A DNA stretch of 64,000 nt from a bacterium (lineage in GTDB: Bacteria; Actinomycetota; Acidimicrobiia; Acidimicrobiales; Bin134): the NCBI GenBank assembly GCA_026708015.1, contig JAPOVT010000030.1:1-64000 (forward strand), given 5' to 3'. The notes beneath the pieces are model-generated. The model searched no databases and was not told the DNA's origin. It was given only the letters and a program-made list of their open reading frames with translations. The translations under genes and the position numbers were made by a program. Positions 15,471 to 24,012 of this stretch are shown here, piece after piece (position 1 is the first letter of the stretch; the number at the start of each line of letters is the position of its first letter).

Positions 15471-17159
15471 CTATTGCTTCAACCGCAGGGCCAGTAGGTG
15501 GGGGACTCCAGGTTCTTCGACCAGGCCGATGGGATAGATGATCATGTCGTCGGCCACCGCGGGCCACCCGTTGGTGGCGCCCTCGGCTTGATGGCGCCAC
15601 ACCACCTTGCCGGTGTGGCGGTCGAGGGCGAGCAGCTCGCCGAAGAAGGCGGAAGTGAACAGCAGATCGTTCACCACGGTCATGCCGCCAAGCACGTCGG
15701 CAGAGGGCACCTCCGGGTACTTGGAGATGATCTCCACGTCCCAGACGATGGTGCCGGTGGCGATGTCGATGGCCACCACATTGCTGGGGCGGGTGAACAG
15801 CTGGGTGCCCTCGCCGCCGCTGCTCACCTGGTCGGACTCGTAGTAGGAGGGGGCGTTCACCACCGCGGCGTAGAACACCCCTTCGGCAATAGCGACTGGA
15901 GTGACCATCCCCCCCTGGGCACCCGGCAAAACCTCGACGGGGGAATTGAAGGCCTCGAGGTTGTCGTTGCGGTGCAGGCCCACTGAGGTACGCCACAGCA
16001 CCTCGCCGGTGGCCGGATCGTGCCCGAACGCCACCCCGCCCTTGCCCGCCGACACCAGCACGTCGTGGTCGAGGCCGTGGTCCTCTGCTTTGGCCAGGGC
16101 CACCAGCACGTGATCCCGGTCGAAGATGTCGTGGGGGAAGGCCTGGAAGCCCCAGCGCAGCTCCCCGGTGTTCACGTCTAACGCCACGGTGCCGCTGGTC
16201 CAGCGGTTGTCGCCCGGGCGGCTCGACCCCGCGGGCCAGCTAGGAGCGCCGGGGAACGGATAGGGGTTGCCCACGCCGTAGAACAACGTGCCAGTGTCGG
16301 TGTCCAGAGCCGGGGGATACCACGCCCCGCCCCCGCTGTTGACGTCGGGGTTGCCCCAGAGGGTCTCGTCTTCCACGGTGGCAAACGTCCACACCACCTC
16401 GCCGGTGGCATGGTCCAAGGCGTAGATGGTGCCCCGAGCCCCGGCGGGGAACCCGCTGGTGGAGGCAAACACCATCCCGTCGTACACGAAGGGCTGCACG
16501 TTGAGCTCGCTGCCTCCCGCCGCGATCTCGGTGGCCCAGATCTCCTCGCCGGTCTCGGCGCTATAGGCCGCAATCATCTGACCTCGTTCTCGGTCGCCGA
16601 TCTTGATGGCGAAGACCTTTCCCCAACCCACTGCCACTCCCGATGGGCCGTACAGGCCGCCTCGGCGCCCGGCGGTCCACAGGTTCTCTCCGGTGCGGCG
16701 GTCGATGGCGTGGACCCCGCCGTCGAGACCGGCAACATAGACCCGGTCGCCCAGGATCAGCGGCGTGGTAGCCAGATTGCCCCAGGTGCTTCCGCCGGGG
16801 ACCTCCGCAGTCCAGGCCACCTCGAAGCGGTCGACGGTGGAGGATTCGATCGGGCTGTTGAACACGGCTCGAGTGGCGGCCGCATCTCTGTTGGGCAGCG
16901 GCCAGTCGTCGGCATGCTCGATGACCTCGGGCGGGCTGCCGGATAGGGCGGTCTCAGCGGTGTGCTCAGCAGTCGGCTGGGCCTCGGCGGTGGTCTCGGG
17001 CGTGGCCGGTGTGGGCGTGGGCTCAACAGACTCTTCGGGTGCTGGTGCGGGTGGCGTTGATTCTCCTGAATCTTCTGCCGAGGAGCAAGCCCCAAGAACC
17101 AACGCAGCGGCCAGAAGAACAGTCACCAGTTGCCGTGACACCCACCAGCCGCAGTCCAT
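15471..17159 (-). CDS. PQQ-binding-like beta-propeller lipoprotein
   Basis: 562 residues from ATG 17159, or 556 from GTG 17141, which gives a more typical signal VSRQLVTVLLAAALVLGAC. The lipobox LVLGAC predicts a membrane-anchored lipoprotein outside the plasma membrane. A Pro/Thr/Glu-rich linker follows (about 30-75). The rest is propeller blades with repeated AxDxxTGExxW motifs (HAIDRRTGENLW, YALDHATGEVVW, ALDVNTGELRW, LALDRHTGKVVW). The segment WGFQAFPHDIFDRD resembles the active-site region of PQQ alcohol dehydrogenases, so it could be a quinoprotein oxidoreductase without a cytochrome domain. It is divergent from the AhpD-like selenoprotein candidate, 67 bases apart; a redox link is speculative. 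Confidence 0.82.
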   Translation of the reverse strand: MDCGWWVSRQLVTVLLAAALVLGACSSAEDSGESTPPAPAPEESVEPTPTPATPETTAEAQPTAEHTAETALSGSPPEVIEHADDWPLPNRDAAATRAVFNSPIESSTVDRFEVAWTAEVPGGSTWGNLATTPLILGDRVYVAGLDGGVHAIDRRTGENLWTAGRRGGLYGPSGVAVGWGKVFAIKIGDRERGQMIAAYSAETGEEIWATEIAAGGSELNVQPFVYDGMVFASTSGFPAGARGTIYALDHATGEVVWTFATVEDETLWGNPDVNSGGGAWYPPALDTDTGTLFYGVGNPYPFPGAPSWPAGSSRPGDNRWTSGTVALDVNTGELRWGFQAFPHDIFDRDHVLVALAKAEDHGLDHDVLVSAGKGGVAFGHDPATGEVLWRTSVGLHRNDNLEAFNSPVEVLPGAQGGMVTPVAIAEGVFYAAVVNAPSYYESDQVSSGGEGTQLFTRPSNVVAIDIATGTIVWDVEIISKYPEVPSADVLGGMTVVNDLLFTSAFFGELLALDRHTGKVVWRHQAEGATNGWPAVADDMIIYPIGLVEEPGVPHLLALRLKQ

Positions 17160-17226
17160 GGAACGACTGTACGGGCTGGAGGCGACTGGGGCGGTATTGT
17201 GTTGGCACCCCAGCCAAGGAGGAGGC

Positions 17227-17796
17227 ATGGCCCGTATCAAGATCCCCGATGGCCCCGCGGAGGAGCTCCATCGGTTGTGGATGATGTGCCCGGAGCTCAC
17301 CGCTCCGGCATCGGCGTTCAGCGCGGCGGTGTACAACAAGAGCAAGCTGTCGGTGCGGCTGCGGGAGCTGCTGCGGATGAGGATTGCCCAGATCAACCAC
17401 TGCGTGGTTTGACTGGACACCCGGGTTGCGTCGTTGGCGCAACATGATCTGAGCGAAGACGACTACCTCCACGTCGGCAATAGAGACGAATACGACGGCT
17501 ACAGCCAGGCCGAACGGGACGCCCTGGAGTACTGCGAGAAGTACGCCACCGACCACTTGGCCATCGACCAGGCGTTCATGGACCGCATGGTGGAGCACTT
17601 CAGCGACGAGCTGATGGTGGACATGACCCTGTCCATCGGCTGCTGGATCGCCTTCGGCCGCATCAATCAGGTGATGGACGTGTCGGTCTCCTGCCCCCTG
17701 CGCATGAAGGGCCCCGAGCAAGCGCTTGAGGCAATGGAGGGCAACGGCCAGAGCGAAGACGACATCCTGGCCATGCGCTCCGCCCGATTCGCCTAG
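17227..17796 (+). CDS. AhpD/carboxymuconolactone decarboxylase-like protein, probable selenoprotein (in-frame TGA read as Sec)
   Basis: Read as one gene it encodes 189 residues from ATG 17227, preceded by AAGGAGGAGGC. The frame before the TGA at 17410-17412 ends LRMRIAQINHCVV and the same frame after it continues LDTRVASLAQHDLSED to a stop at 17796. Relatives I know in this family have an N-x-C-x-x-C-L-x-T-R core with a redox-active CxxC. Here the TGA is exactly at the second Cys, giving C59-V-V-U62. The downstream half is intact, with helices such as ERDALEYCEKYATDHLAID and IGCWIAFGRINQVMDV. A hairpin with bacterial SECIS-like placement follows. AhpD-like CxxU proteins would be thiol peroxidase-type redox enzymes. 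The alternative is a Cys-to-stop mutation. Confidence 0.72.
17410..17443 (+). promoter_or_regulatory. UGA codon and candidate bacterial SECIS hairpin
   Basis: Downstream of TGA 17410-17412, GTTGCG (17425-17430) pairs perfectly with CGCAAC (17438-17443). U31-G37 may add a wobble pair, leaving the apical loop CGUUG with G in the second position. The stem starts 12 bases and the loop about 18 bases after the UGA, within the 16-37 base window known for bacterial SECIS elements. The hairpin lies inside the coding frame, as required. Confidence 0.55.
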
Positions 17797-17814
17797 CCCG
17801 CTAAGGGAGACTGA

Positions 17815-19283
17815 TCAGGAGAATCGGATCTTTTGGACGTCTAGGGCATCTAGCCCCTCTTTGCCGTCCTGTCTGAGCCAATCCTCTTGACCCAACCACA
17901 TGGGGAGCAGTACCCCTTCGATGTCTGGAGTGAGTCGATCTCCAGCCAAGCACCTAACCAACGCAGGTGGCAGCTCTCCGAGTGCTCGAAGTGACCAAAG
18001 ACGGGCATTGCCACCGCCTAGGCAAGCATCCAATAGCGAGTCGACACAACTATGGCGCTGTAGAAGTTGAGTAGCAGCAGATGCTCGGATCGGGTCATCT
18101 CCTGCCATCCAGCCGACAAGTGTTCGCTGGATACCACTTGTTAGCTCGTCAACGGCCGAGATCGGGTGCAGTGCCACTAGGGGTTCTGCATCGACGATTC
18201 TGTCGAGGAGCAATTCCGGCTTTCGCGCTGCACCCTGACCCAATCCCCAGGCGGCAGCAGCTCTCAATTCTGTTGGCAGACTTGAATGAGCTGCTATCTC
18301 AGCAAGGGCCTCGGCAGCGGCATCAGATGAGAGCTCAGAGATTGCGAGAACCGCTTCCATCTGCTGATCAGCTTCGGCTTCAGGTTGGTCGATCTGCTCA
18401 TGATCTGGCCGATCCATGGCGTCGGTTCAAGTCGAGCCAGAGCTACCTGCGCTTCGAGTCGAATCCGCCAGTCCTCAAGGCTGGTTCCGCCTATATCAGA
18501 GAGAATGCCGACGAGCTCTCGATGCTCCGTAGCTCCCGCTGCTTTGATCGCCGCATATCGTTCCACGAGGTCTCTTGAGTGCAACGCAGTGACCAGATCC
18601 CAGGAGTCATCAGAGCACACCGGGCTCGATTCCTGTGCGACAACCCCTGCAAGAACCTTCTCGTCTCCTTGGAAGAAGTCGCCAGGGTTCGAATAGACGA
18701 ATCTCGGCTCTGTCCAGTTCCGCCAGTGCTAGTACCGCTGCACCTTGCCGTCTGCGCCTTCAAAGACGATCCGGTCCTCCTTGTCGACGTGGACAAACCG
18801 CCCTCTCTTGGCCGGCACCCAACAAGGCCATGTCAACGTGATCTCAGAACCCTCTGATGCAGCCTTAGGAGCAGACTGTTTCGCATTCGAAATGCTGGCT
18901 CGAAGAGCCGCGGTCGTGAAGAAGATCGGAGGACCGCAGTGAGGAGGGTCATGGTTGATGTCAGCTAGGAGGAAGGCGAACAGGTCTTCGTTCCGCATCC
19001 CACCGTCGTCCCATTTGCGGCCTGGTGATTCTGAATGCGACAGCATGATCTTAAACTTCGACTTCGCCCGAGATTCCACCCTCAGCCCGCACCGCACGCA
19101 CAAGAGATCGGGAAGGCGCAGCCTCTTGACCTTTGTCTGCCAGACCTTGTTGGCCATTGCGTAGCGCTCGAGTTCGATTAGTCGATGGCCGAACTGATTT
19201 TCCAGGTGGTTGGCTACTGCTGCTGTCCCGATCGCTCCGACGGACACGAACCGTGCGAAATCAGCGTCCTCCTTGAAGCCCAC
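17815..19283 (-). pseudogene. Broken gene: PD-(D/E)xK-like N-terminus plus HEAT-like repeats
   Basis: From GTG 19283 the frame encodes 184 residues ending at a TAG (18729-18731). The same frame continues sensibly after the TAG (HWRNWTEPRFVYSNPGDFFQ, then CSDDSWDLVTALHSRDLVER) with helical HEAT-like repeats. Near 18370-18420 the sensible reading moves to another frame and runs as HEAT-like helices (AAAEALAEIAAHSSLPTELR) to 17815. So one nonsense codon and one frameshift break a gene of about 490 codons. The N-terminal part has RLPDLLCVRCGLRVESRAKS, with D...E-x-x-K spacing reminiscent of PD-(D/E)xK nucleases. It is divergent from a DNA methyltransferase, 82 bases away, suggesting a decayed restriction partner. 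The family is not recognised and the function is inferred. Confidence 0.62.
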
Positions 19284-19365
19284 TATGCCCTACCTGCGCT
19301 CATGCCTGCTGGAGTGTACTGGTGCATTACCCGCAACTGTCACCCCTGCTAGGTAAGGTCGGAGT

Positions 19366-21096
19366 GTGAGCGATTGCGTGCTTCCAGTCCTGCCTTCGAT
19401 GGTGTCTGTCAAGCGCAGCGACCCCGTTTACATGGCTCATGCGTACCTCACAAAAGTGCCGGTAGCGGGAATTGTGCCCTTTATTGAGGCATTCACCAGC
19501 GAGGGTGAGATCGTGCTCGATCCATTTGCTGGGTCGGGGATGACTGGAGTGGCCGCGCTCATGACAGGTCGGCGAGCACGGCTTTTCGATGTGTCTGTAC
19601 TGGGACGCCACATTGGAACCAACTATGTCAATCGAGTACCGGAAGAGCACTTGCGCAAGCGGGCTGATGAGGTCATTGCGGAGGCGGGGGAGCGCATCGG
19701 ACAGGTATACGCAGTGCAGTGCGAACAGTGTGGCGACATGGCTCAAGTCGCAAAGACGGTCTGGTCGGCAGTCATGGAGTGCCCTGGCTGCGGGGAAGGG
19801 GTTATCTACTATCGAAGCTTGGAGGCTTCGGACTGGCAAAAGTCTCAGATGGCCTGCTCTCTGTGTGGTGCTCATGTGACCAGCAGGTGTCGGCGTCTGG
19901 GCGAGAGACCGGTGGTGGACTCGATCAGTTGTAGCTGTTCTCGCACCCAGATTGAGCAACCTCATCGGACTCCGCTCCAGGAGCCTGATTCGGCGGGACT
20001 GAGGTGGCCCGATGTGGCAATCGAGGAATTCCGGCAAATGTATGTCGCTTCAGCACTCGGTCGGCACGGCCTAACTTCTGTAGCGTCCTTTTACTCATAT
20101 CGCAATCTCTGTGCTCTTGCTGCAATACATGCCGCCATAGACGAGGTGAGTGAAGAGCCCCTGCGCGACAAGCTGCGGTTCGCATTCACGGCCATCCTGA
20201 CCAGGGCGAGCAAACGGTATCAGTGGTCTCGTCAGCGTCCGCTCAATGCGGCGAACGCCAACTATTACGTTGCTCCAGTGTTCTACGAGTGGAACGTCTT
20301 CGATCTCTTCAGCCGCAAAGTGGAAGCAGCGATCCGATCCGACCTGTGGATCAGTGACGAACGGCGAGCGCGATTCAAATGGTCTTGCGACGACGATCCC
20401 GGTGTCACTTATCTCCTTGCGAGCGCAGATAGCTTGCCCCTCGATGATCATTCAGTCGACTACGTGTTTACCGACCCTCCTTTTGGGGCCAACATCTTTT
20501 ACTCGGACATGAACCTCTTTCAGGAGGCCTGGTTGTCGGAGTTCACCGACCCACGCGAAGAGGCAGTCATCGACCGGGTCGATACGGGTGAACTCAGAAC
20601 GGTTGATCGCTACGAACGAATGATGACGGATGCACTTCGAGAGTGCCTTCGAGTCGTCAAGCCAGGAGGCTTCATCACCCTGCTGTTTGGCAACAGCTCA
20701 GGAAAGGTGTGGCAACTTCTTCAGCGCTCGATTGCAACTTCCGGCCTAGAGGTGGTTCCGGAGCTTATTGCCGTGCTGGACAAGGGGCAACGATCAGTGA
20801 AGGGCCTTGCGTCCGGCTTCGAGAACACAGCCACGCTCGACCTCATGCTCACTATGCGCGCTGCTAAAAGAACGTCGGTGGATCTGGTCGACCCTCCTGC
20901 ATCAGTCGTTGAGCCGATCGTCCAACGACACCTTGCCGAGCACGCCGATACCAGCCCCAGCCTGTTGTATCTGGAACTACTCCGGCATGGCTTCTGCTCT
21001 GAATGGGATCTCAGCAAACTCGATTTGGGCTATGTGACCGAGATCATCGAGATGAACCATCGAACGGTGGACCGTCGCAGCGCTCAAGTGATCTAG
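19366..21096 (+). CDS. DNA methyltransferase (N6-adenine or N4-cytosine type) with zinc-binding insert
   Basis: 576 residues from GTG 19366. Motif I DPFAGSGMTG is at about 52-61, and motif IV TDPPFGANIFYSD at about 369-381, separated by a long insert. The insert has CEQCGDMAQ, MECPGCGEG, MACSLCGAH and SCSCS, which probably form zinc ribbons, plus a helical region likely involved in target recognition. PGGFITLLFGNSSGKVW follows as the later catalytic-domain strand. The D-P-P-F form is used by amino-methyltransferases. The layout resembles large DUF1156-like methylases rather than classical small type II enzymes. The divergent broken gene next to it may have been its nuclease partner. Confidence 0.85.
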   Translation: MSDCVLPVLPSMVSVKRSDPVYMAHAYLTKVPVAGIVPFIEAFTSEGEIVLDPFAGSGMTGVAALMTGRRARLFDVSVLGRHIGTNYVNRVPEEHLRKRADEVIAEAGERIGQVYAVQCEQCGDMAQVAKTVWSAVMECPGCGEGVIYYRSLEASDWQKSQMACSLCGAHVTSRCRRLGERPVVDSISCSCSRTQIEQPHRTPLQEPDSAGLRWPDVAIEEFRQMYVASALGRHGLTSVASFYSYRNLCALAAIHAAIDEVSEEPLRDKLRFAFTAILTRASKRYQWSRQRPLNAANANYYVAPVFYEWNVFDLFSRKVEAAIRSDLWISDERRARFKWSCDDDPGVTYLLASADSLPLDDHSVDYVFTDPPFGANIFYSDMNLFQEAWLSEFTDPREEAVIDRVDTGELRTVDRYERMMTDALRECLRVVKPGGFITLLFGNSSGKVWQLLQRSIATSGLEVVPELIAVLDKGQRSVKGLASGFENTATLDLMLTMRAAKRTSVDLVDPPASVVEPIVQRHLAEHADTSPSLLYLELLRHGFCSEWDLSKLDLGYVTEIIEMNHRTVDRRSAQVI

Positions 21097-21178
21097 CGGA
21101 ACTGGCGGCCGAATTTCCGCAGGTCGTCGGTGAACAGCACGGGCTGCTCGAAGGGCCGAAGGGGCAGCCTATCCGACG

Positions 21179-22777
21179 CTAGTCGAAGTGATCTGCCCGG
21201 CGGACGATGAAGAGCCAGGTGAGCACCCCCGACAGCACCACGAGCACACCCGACCAGATGCCAGCCTCGGCCACGAAGGCCTCTTCGATGCTGTTGAACG
21301 CCTTGGTGGTGAGGGTGGGGAAGTCGAACGGGGCGATGAGCAGGGTGATGGGCAGTTCTTTCATCACCGAAAGCATCACCAGCCCGCCCCCGGCTAACAG
21401 CCCCGGGGCTATGAGCGGCAGCTCCAGCGACCGGAAGCGGCGCAACCATCGGGCTCCCAGGGTGCGGGCCGCGTCGGTCAGCCGAGAAGACACCGCAGCC
21501 ACCGCAACCTGGGAGGTGCGCATGGTTTGGCCGCCGAAGCGCACCATGTAGGCGAACACCAGTAACACCAGGGTGTTGCGGAGGTGGCTGCCGATGTCGG
21601 TCTTCAGGGTCCAGAACAGCAGCGCCAGTCCGATGAGGATTCCGGGAAGTGCGAATGCCGACACGATCACGGCGTTGGCAACCGTGCCGATCCGGGATCG
21701 GTGGCGGACGACGAGGTAGGCGGCGGGAAGCACCAGAGCCACCGAGACCACCGCGGCCAGAAGGCTCCCGTAGGCGGTGTGCCAGGTGGGCGCCCACACG
21801 TCATCCCATTCCACGAGAAGGTCTCGTCCGCCGGAGGCCTCCAGCCTGATGCCATCGATGGTCCAGTCGGCCAGCGATGCGATCGGCCCCAACAGGGCTA
21901 TCGCCACCGATCCGATCAGAAACGCCACCGCAATCGGTTTGGCGCGGCCCAGCCGATAGACAACCGGGCTCCGCGATCGCACTGGTGCGGCGTGCTCATA
22001 TCGCCGTGTTGCGCCCCGCTCAACCAGCACCACCACCGCAGCCAGCACCAGCAGGATCACGCTGAGGGCCATCGACACTGGTTGATTGTTCAGCCGAGTG
22101 GTGTAGATGGCCCGGCTCAGCGTGTCGTAACGCATGAGCTGCACCGCGCCGAAGTCGCTGATGGCGTAGAGGAACACCAGCAGGGTGCCGGCGCTGATGG
22201 CAGTCGCCGCTTGGGGCAAGACCACTCTGCGGATGACGGTTAGCGGGCTGTCGCCCAGCAGACGAGCGGTCTCCTCGGCCGACCCGGGCAGGCGCCGCAG
22301 CCGGGCGGCCACGGGCAGGTACACATAGGGATAGGTGAACAGCGTGAGCGCCAGCCACGCGCCGAATAGGCCCCGTATCTCCACGTCCCACACCAGGCCC
22401 AGGTTGTCCAGCCAGTCGGCCAGCAGTCCGCCGGGGTTGAGGGTCCGGATCAAGGCCGCGGCGCCGATGAACGTGGGGAACACCAGCGGAAGGGGCAGCA
22501 GCGCCTGCCACATGCGCTTGAGCGGGACGTCGCACCGGGTGGTCAGCCAGGCCAGAGCGGTGCCGAACACCGCGGTGGAGGCCGAGACCAGCACGGCCAG
22601 TCGCAGTGTGCGCAACAATGGCCCCTGGGTGCGCTGGGAGAACAGCACGCCCAGCGGATCGCTGTGGAAAGTGAAGTTGCGCCACACCAAGTAGCCGGCG
22701 GGAAAGGCGAATCCCACGGTTACCACGATGGCGAGCACCTTCAGCAGTGCCGGGGAGTGGATTGTCGGCGACCGCAC
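21179..22777 (-). CDS. Fused iron(III)-type ABC transporter permease (FbpB-like)
   Basis: 532 residues with about 12 membrane helices arranged as two BPD_transp_1 domains. The first has EETARLLGDSPLTVIRRVVL and the second LTDAARTLGARWLRRFRSLE, the EAA-loop motifs contacting the ATPase. Two-domain permeases of this type import Fe(III), thiamine or 2-aminoethylphosphonate; FbpB is the best guess given the partner ATPase. The ATPase gene lies 99 bases upstream on the same strand. No substrate-binding protein gene is present nearby, so it must be encoded elsewhere. Confidence 0.86.
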   Translation of the reverse strand: MRSPTIHSPALLKVLAIVVTVGFAFPAGYLVWRNFTFHSDPLGVLFSQRTQGPLLRTLRLAVLVSASTAVFGTALAWLTTRCDVPLKRMWQALLPLPLVFPTFIGAAALIRTLNPGGLLADWLDNLGLVWDVEIRGLFGAWLALTLFTYPYVYLPVAARLRRLPGSAEETARLLGDSPLTVIRRVVLPQAATAISAGTLLVFLYAISDFGAVQLMRYDTLSRAIYTTRLNNQPVSMALSVILLVLAAVVVLVERGATRRYEHAAPVRSRSPVVYRLGRAKPIAVAFLIGSVAIALLGPIASLADWTIDGIRLEASGGRDLLVEWDDVWAPTWHTAYGSLLAAVVSVALVLPAAYLVVRHRSRIGTVANAVIVSAFALPGILIGLALLFWTLKTDIGSHLRNTLVLLVFAYMVRFGGQTMRTSQVAVAAVSSRLTDAARTLGARWLRRFRSLELPLIAPGLLAGGGLVMLSVMKELPITLLIAPFDFPTLTTKAFNSIEEAFVAEAGIWSGVLVVLSGVLTWLFIVRRADHFD

Positions 22778-22810
22778 AAAGAGCGACTTTATCCACAGGA
22801 GTCCAAGAGG

Positions 22811-22826
22811 GTAAAGCTTGCTTTAC
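22811..22826. promoter_or_regulatory. Palindrome between ATPase and permease genes
   Basis: GTAAAG (22811-22816) and CTTTAC (22821-22826) surround CTTG, a perfect 6-base inverted repeat in an unusually AT-rich spot 33 bases before the permease start. It could be an operator or a small hairpin. It does not match the IdeR/DtxR consensus. Confidence 0.3.
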
Positions 22827-22876
22827 ATCTATTGCGAAGCGGGCTGGAGTTTGCTGTCGTCGATTGATGGTCGGGA

Positions 22877-23923
22877 TCAGCCGCGGTCGAAAGCTACCGC
22901 AGGCGGACCGATGTAGGAGGGGGCGACCCGGTCGCCGGGGGAGAAGCTCTGCGTGCCGCTGACTCGTACGTGGAGACGGATTCCGTCGGGGTTGGCCACG
23001 GTAACCACGGCATCAGCACCCTGGAACTCGAAGTTCTCCACGGTGTGGGCGGCAACCTCGCCCTCGACGGCGCGCAAGTCCACGTCCTCGGGCCTCACCG
23101 CCACTTCAACCGGGCCCTGACGAGGTTCGAGGAGGGGAACAGGCCCGAAATCGGTCTCGGCTGTGGAGCCCGCAGCCTCCGCGGGGTACATCGACACCGC
23201 GCCCACGAACGCCGCCACCCAGGGTGTGGCCGGGTGATGGTAGACCTCAGAGGGCGACCCGGTCTGCACGATGCGGCCCGCGTCCATCACCGCCACCTGA
23301 TCGCCCAGCACCAACGCCTCTTCTCGATCGTGGGTCACGAACACCGCGGTCATGTCGGCATCGCGCAGCAGCTCGCGCACCTCGGAGCGAACCTCGCGCC
23401 GCAGAGCGGCGTCCAGGTTGGAGAAGGGCTCGTCCAGCAAGAGCACTTTGGGCTTGGGGGCGATGGCCCGGGCCAGCGCCACCCGCTGCTGCTGGCCGCC
23501 CGAGAGGGTGTCGGGGGTGCGTTCCTGCATTCCCGGCAAGTTCACCAACTCCAGCGTTTTGGCCACCTCTGCGATTCGCTGACGTCGGGGGACCCCATAG
23601 CCCACGTTTCCGGCCACATCTAGGTGGGGGAACAGCGCCCAGTCTTGGAACACCATGCCCACCTGGCGGTCCTCAGGCCGGACCCAGGAGCGGTGGCCGT
23701 CCACAGGGTTCCCGTCCAATACCACCTTGCCCTTGTCGGCTTGCTCCAAACCGGCGATGAGCCGCAACAGGGTGGTCTTTCCGCATCCGCTCGGCCCCAG
23801 TAGAGACAGCATCTCCCCGGCATGCAGCGTCAGATTGAAGTCGATCAGCACCTTGGTGGCGCCGAACGACTTGTACACGCCCTCGACGGACAGCAGCGGA
23901 GCAGCGGAATCGGCGACTGACAC
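22877..23923 (-). CDS. ABC transporter ATP-binding protein (FbpC-like)
   Basis: 348 residues. Walker A GPSGCGKTT is at about 44-52, the Q-loop at VGMVFQDWALFPH, the signature LSGGQQQRVALARAI at about 140-154, Walker B VLLLDEPFSNLD, and the switch His in VTHDREEAL. A C-terminal TOBE domain (about 245-345, PVEVAVRPEDVDLRAVEGE) assigns it to the FbpC/PotA-like importers. It energises the two-domain permease encoded downstream. All catalytic motifs are intact. Confidence 0.9.
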   Translation of the reverse strand: MSVADSAAPLLSVEGVYKSFGATKVLIDFNLTLHAGEMLSLLGPSGCGKTTLLRLIAGLEQADKGKVVLDGNPVDGHRSWVRPEDRQVGMVFQDWALFPHLDVAGNVGYGVPRRQRIAEVAKTLELVNLPGMQERTPDTLSGGQQQRVALARAIAPKPKVLLLDEPFSNLDAALRREVRSEVRELLRDADMTAVFVTHDREEALVLGDQVAVMDAGRIVQTGSPSEVYHHPATPWVAAFVGAVSMYPAEAAGSTAETDFGPVPLLEPRQGPVEVAVRPEDVDLRAVEGEVAAHTVENFEFQGADAVVTVANPDGIRLHVRVSGTQSFSPGDRVAPSYIGPPAVAFDRG

Positions 23924-23952
23924 TTGGCCGACAGGCTAACCGGCGATATCAG

Positions 23953-23975
23953 AGGCCAGTCACATGTGCTGGCCT
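23953..23975. promoter_or_regulatory. Inverted repeat in the divergent ABC/hydrolase promoter region
   Basis: AGGCCAG (23953-23959) and CTGGCCT (23969-23975) are perfect arms around a 9-base spacer that itself contains the palindrome CACATGTG. It sits in the 89-base gap between divergent genes, 30 bases upstream of the ATPase start. Possible operator; regulator unknown. Confidence 0.35.
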
Positions 23976-24012
23976 GCTCGACCTCATTGCCTCTGGATTA
24001 CAGTCCCGGATT

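Noticed and set aside
18729-18731. TAG in the broken HEAT gene as a pyrrolysine or programmed read-through site
   Set aside because: The same gene also needs a frameshift further on, and pyrrolysine use is not expected in this group. Ordinary decay explains both.
23224-23760. 178-residue plus-strand frame
   Set aside because: Antisense to the ABC ATPase with intact motifs; Pro/Arg-rich shadow.
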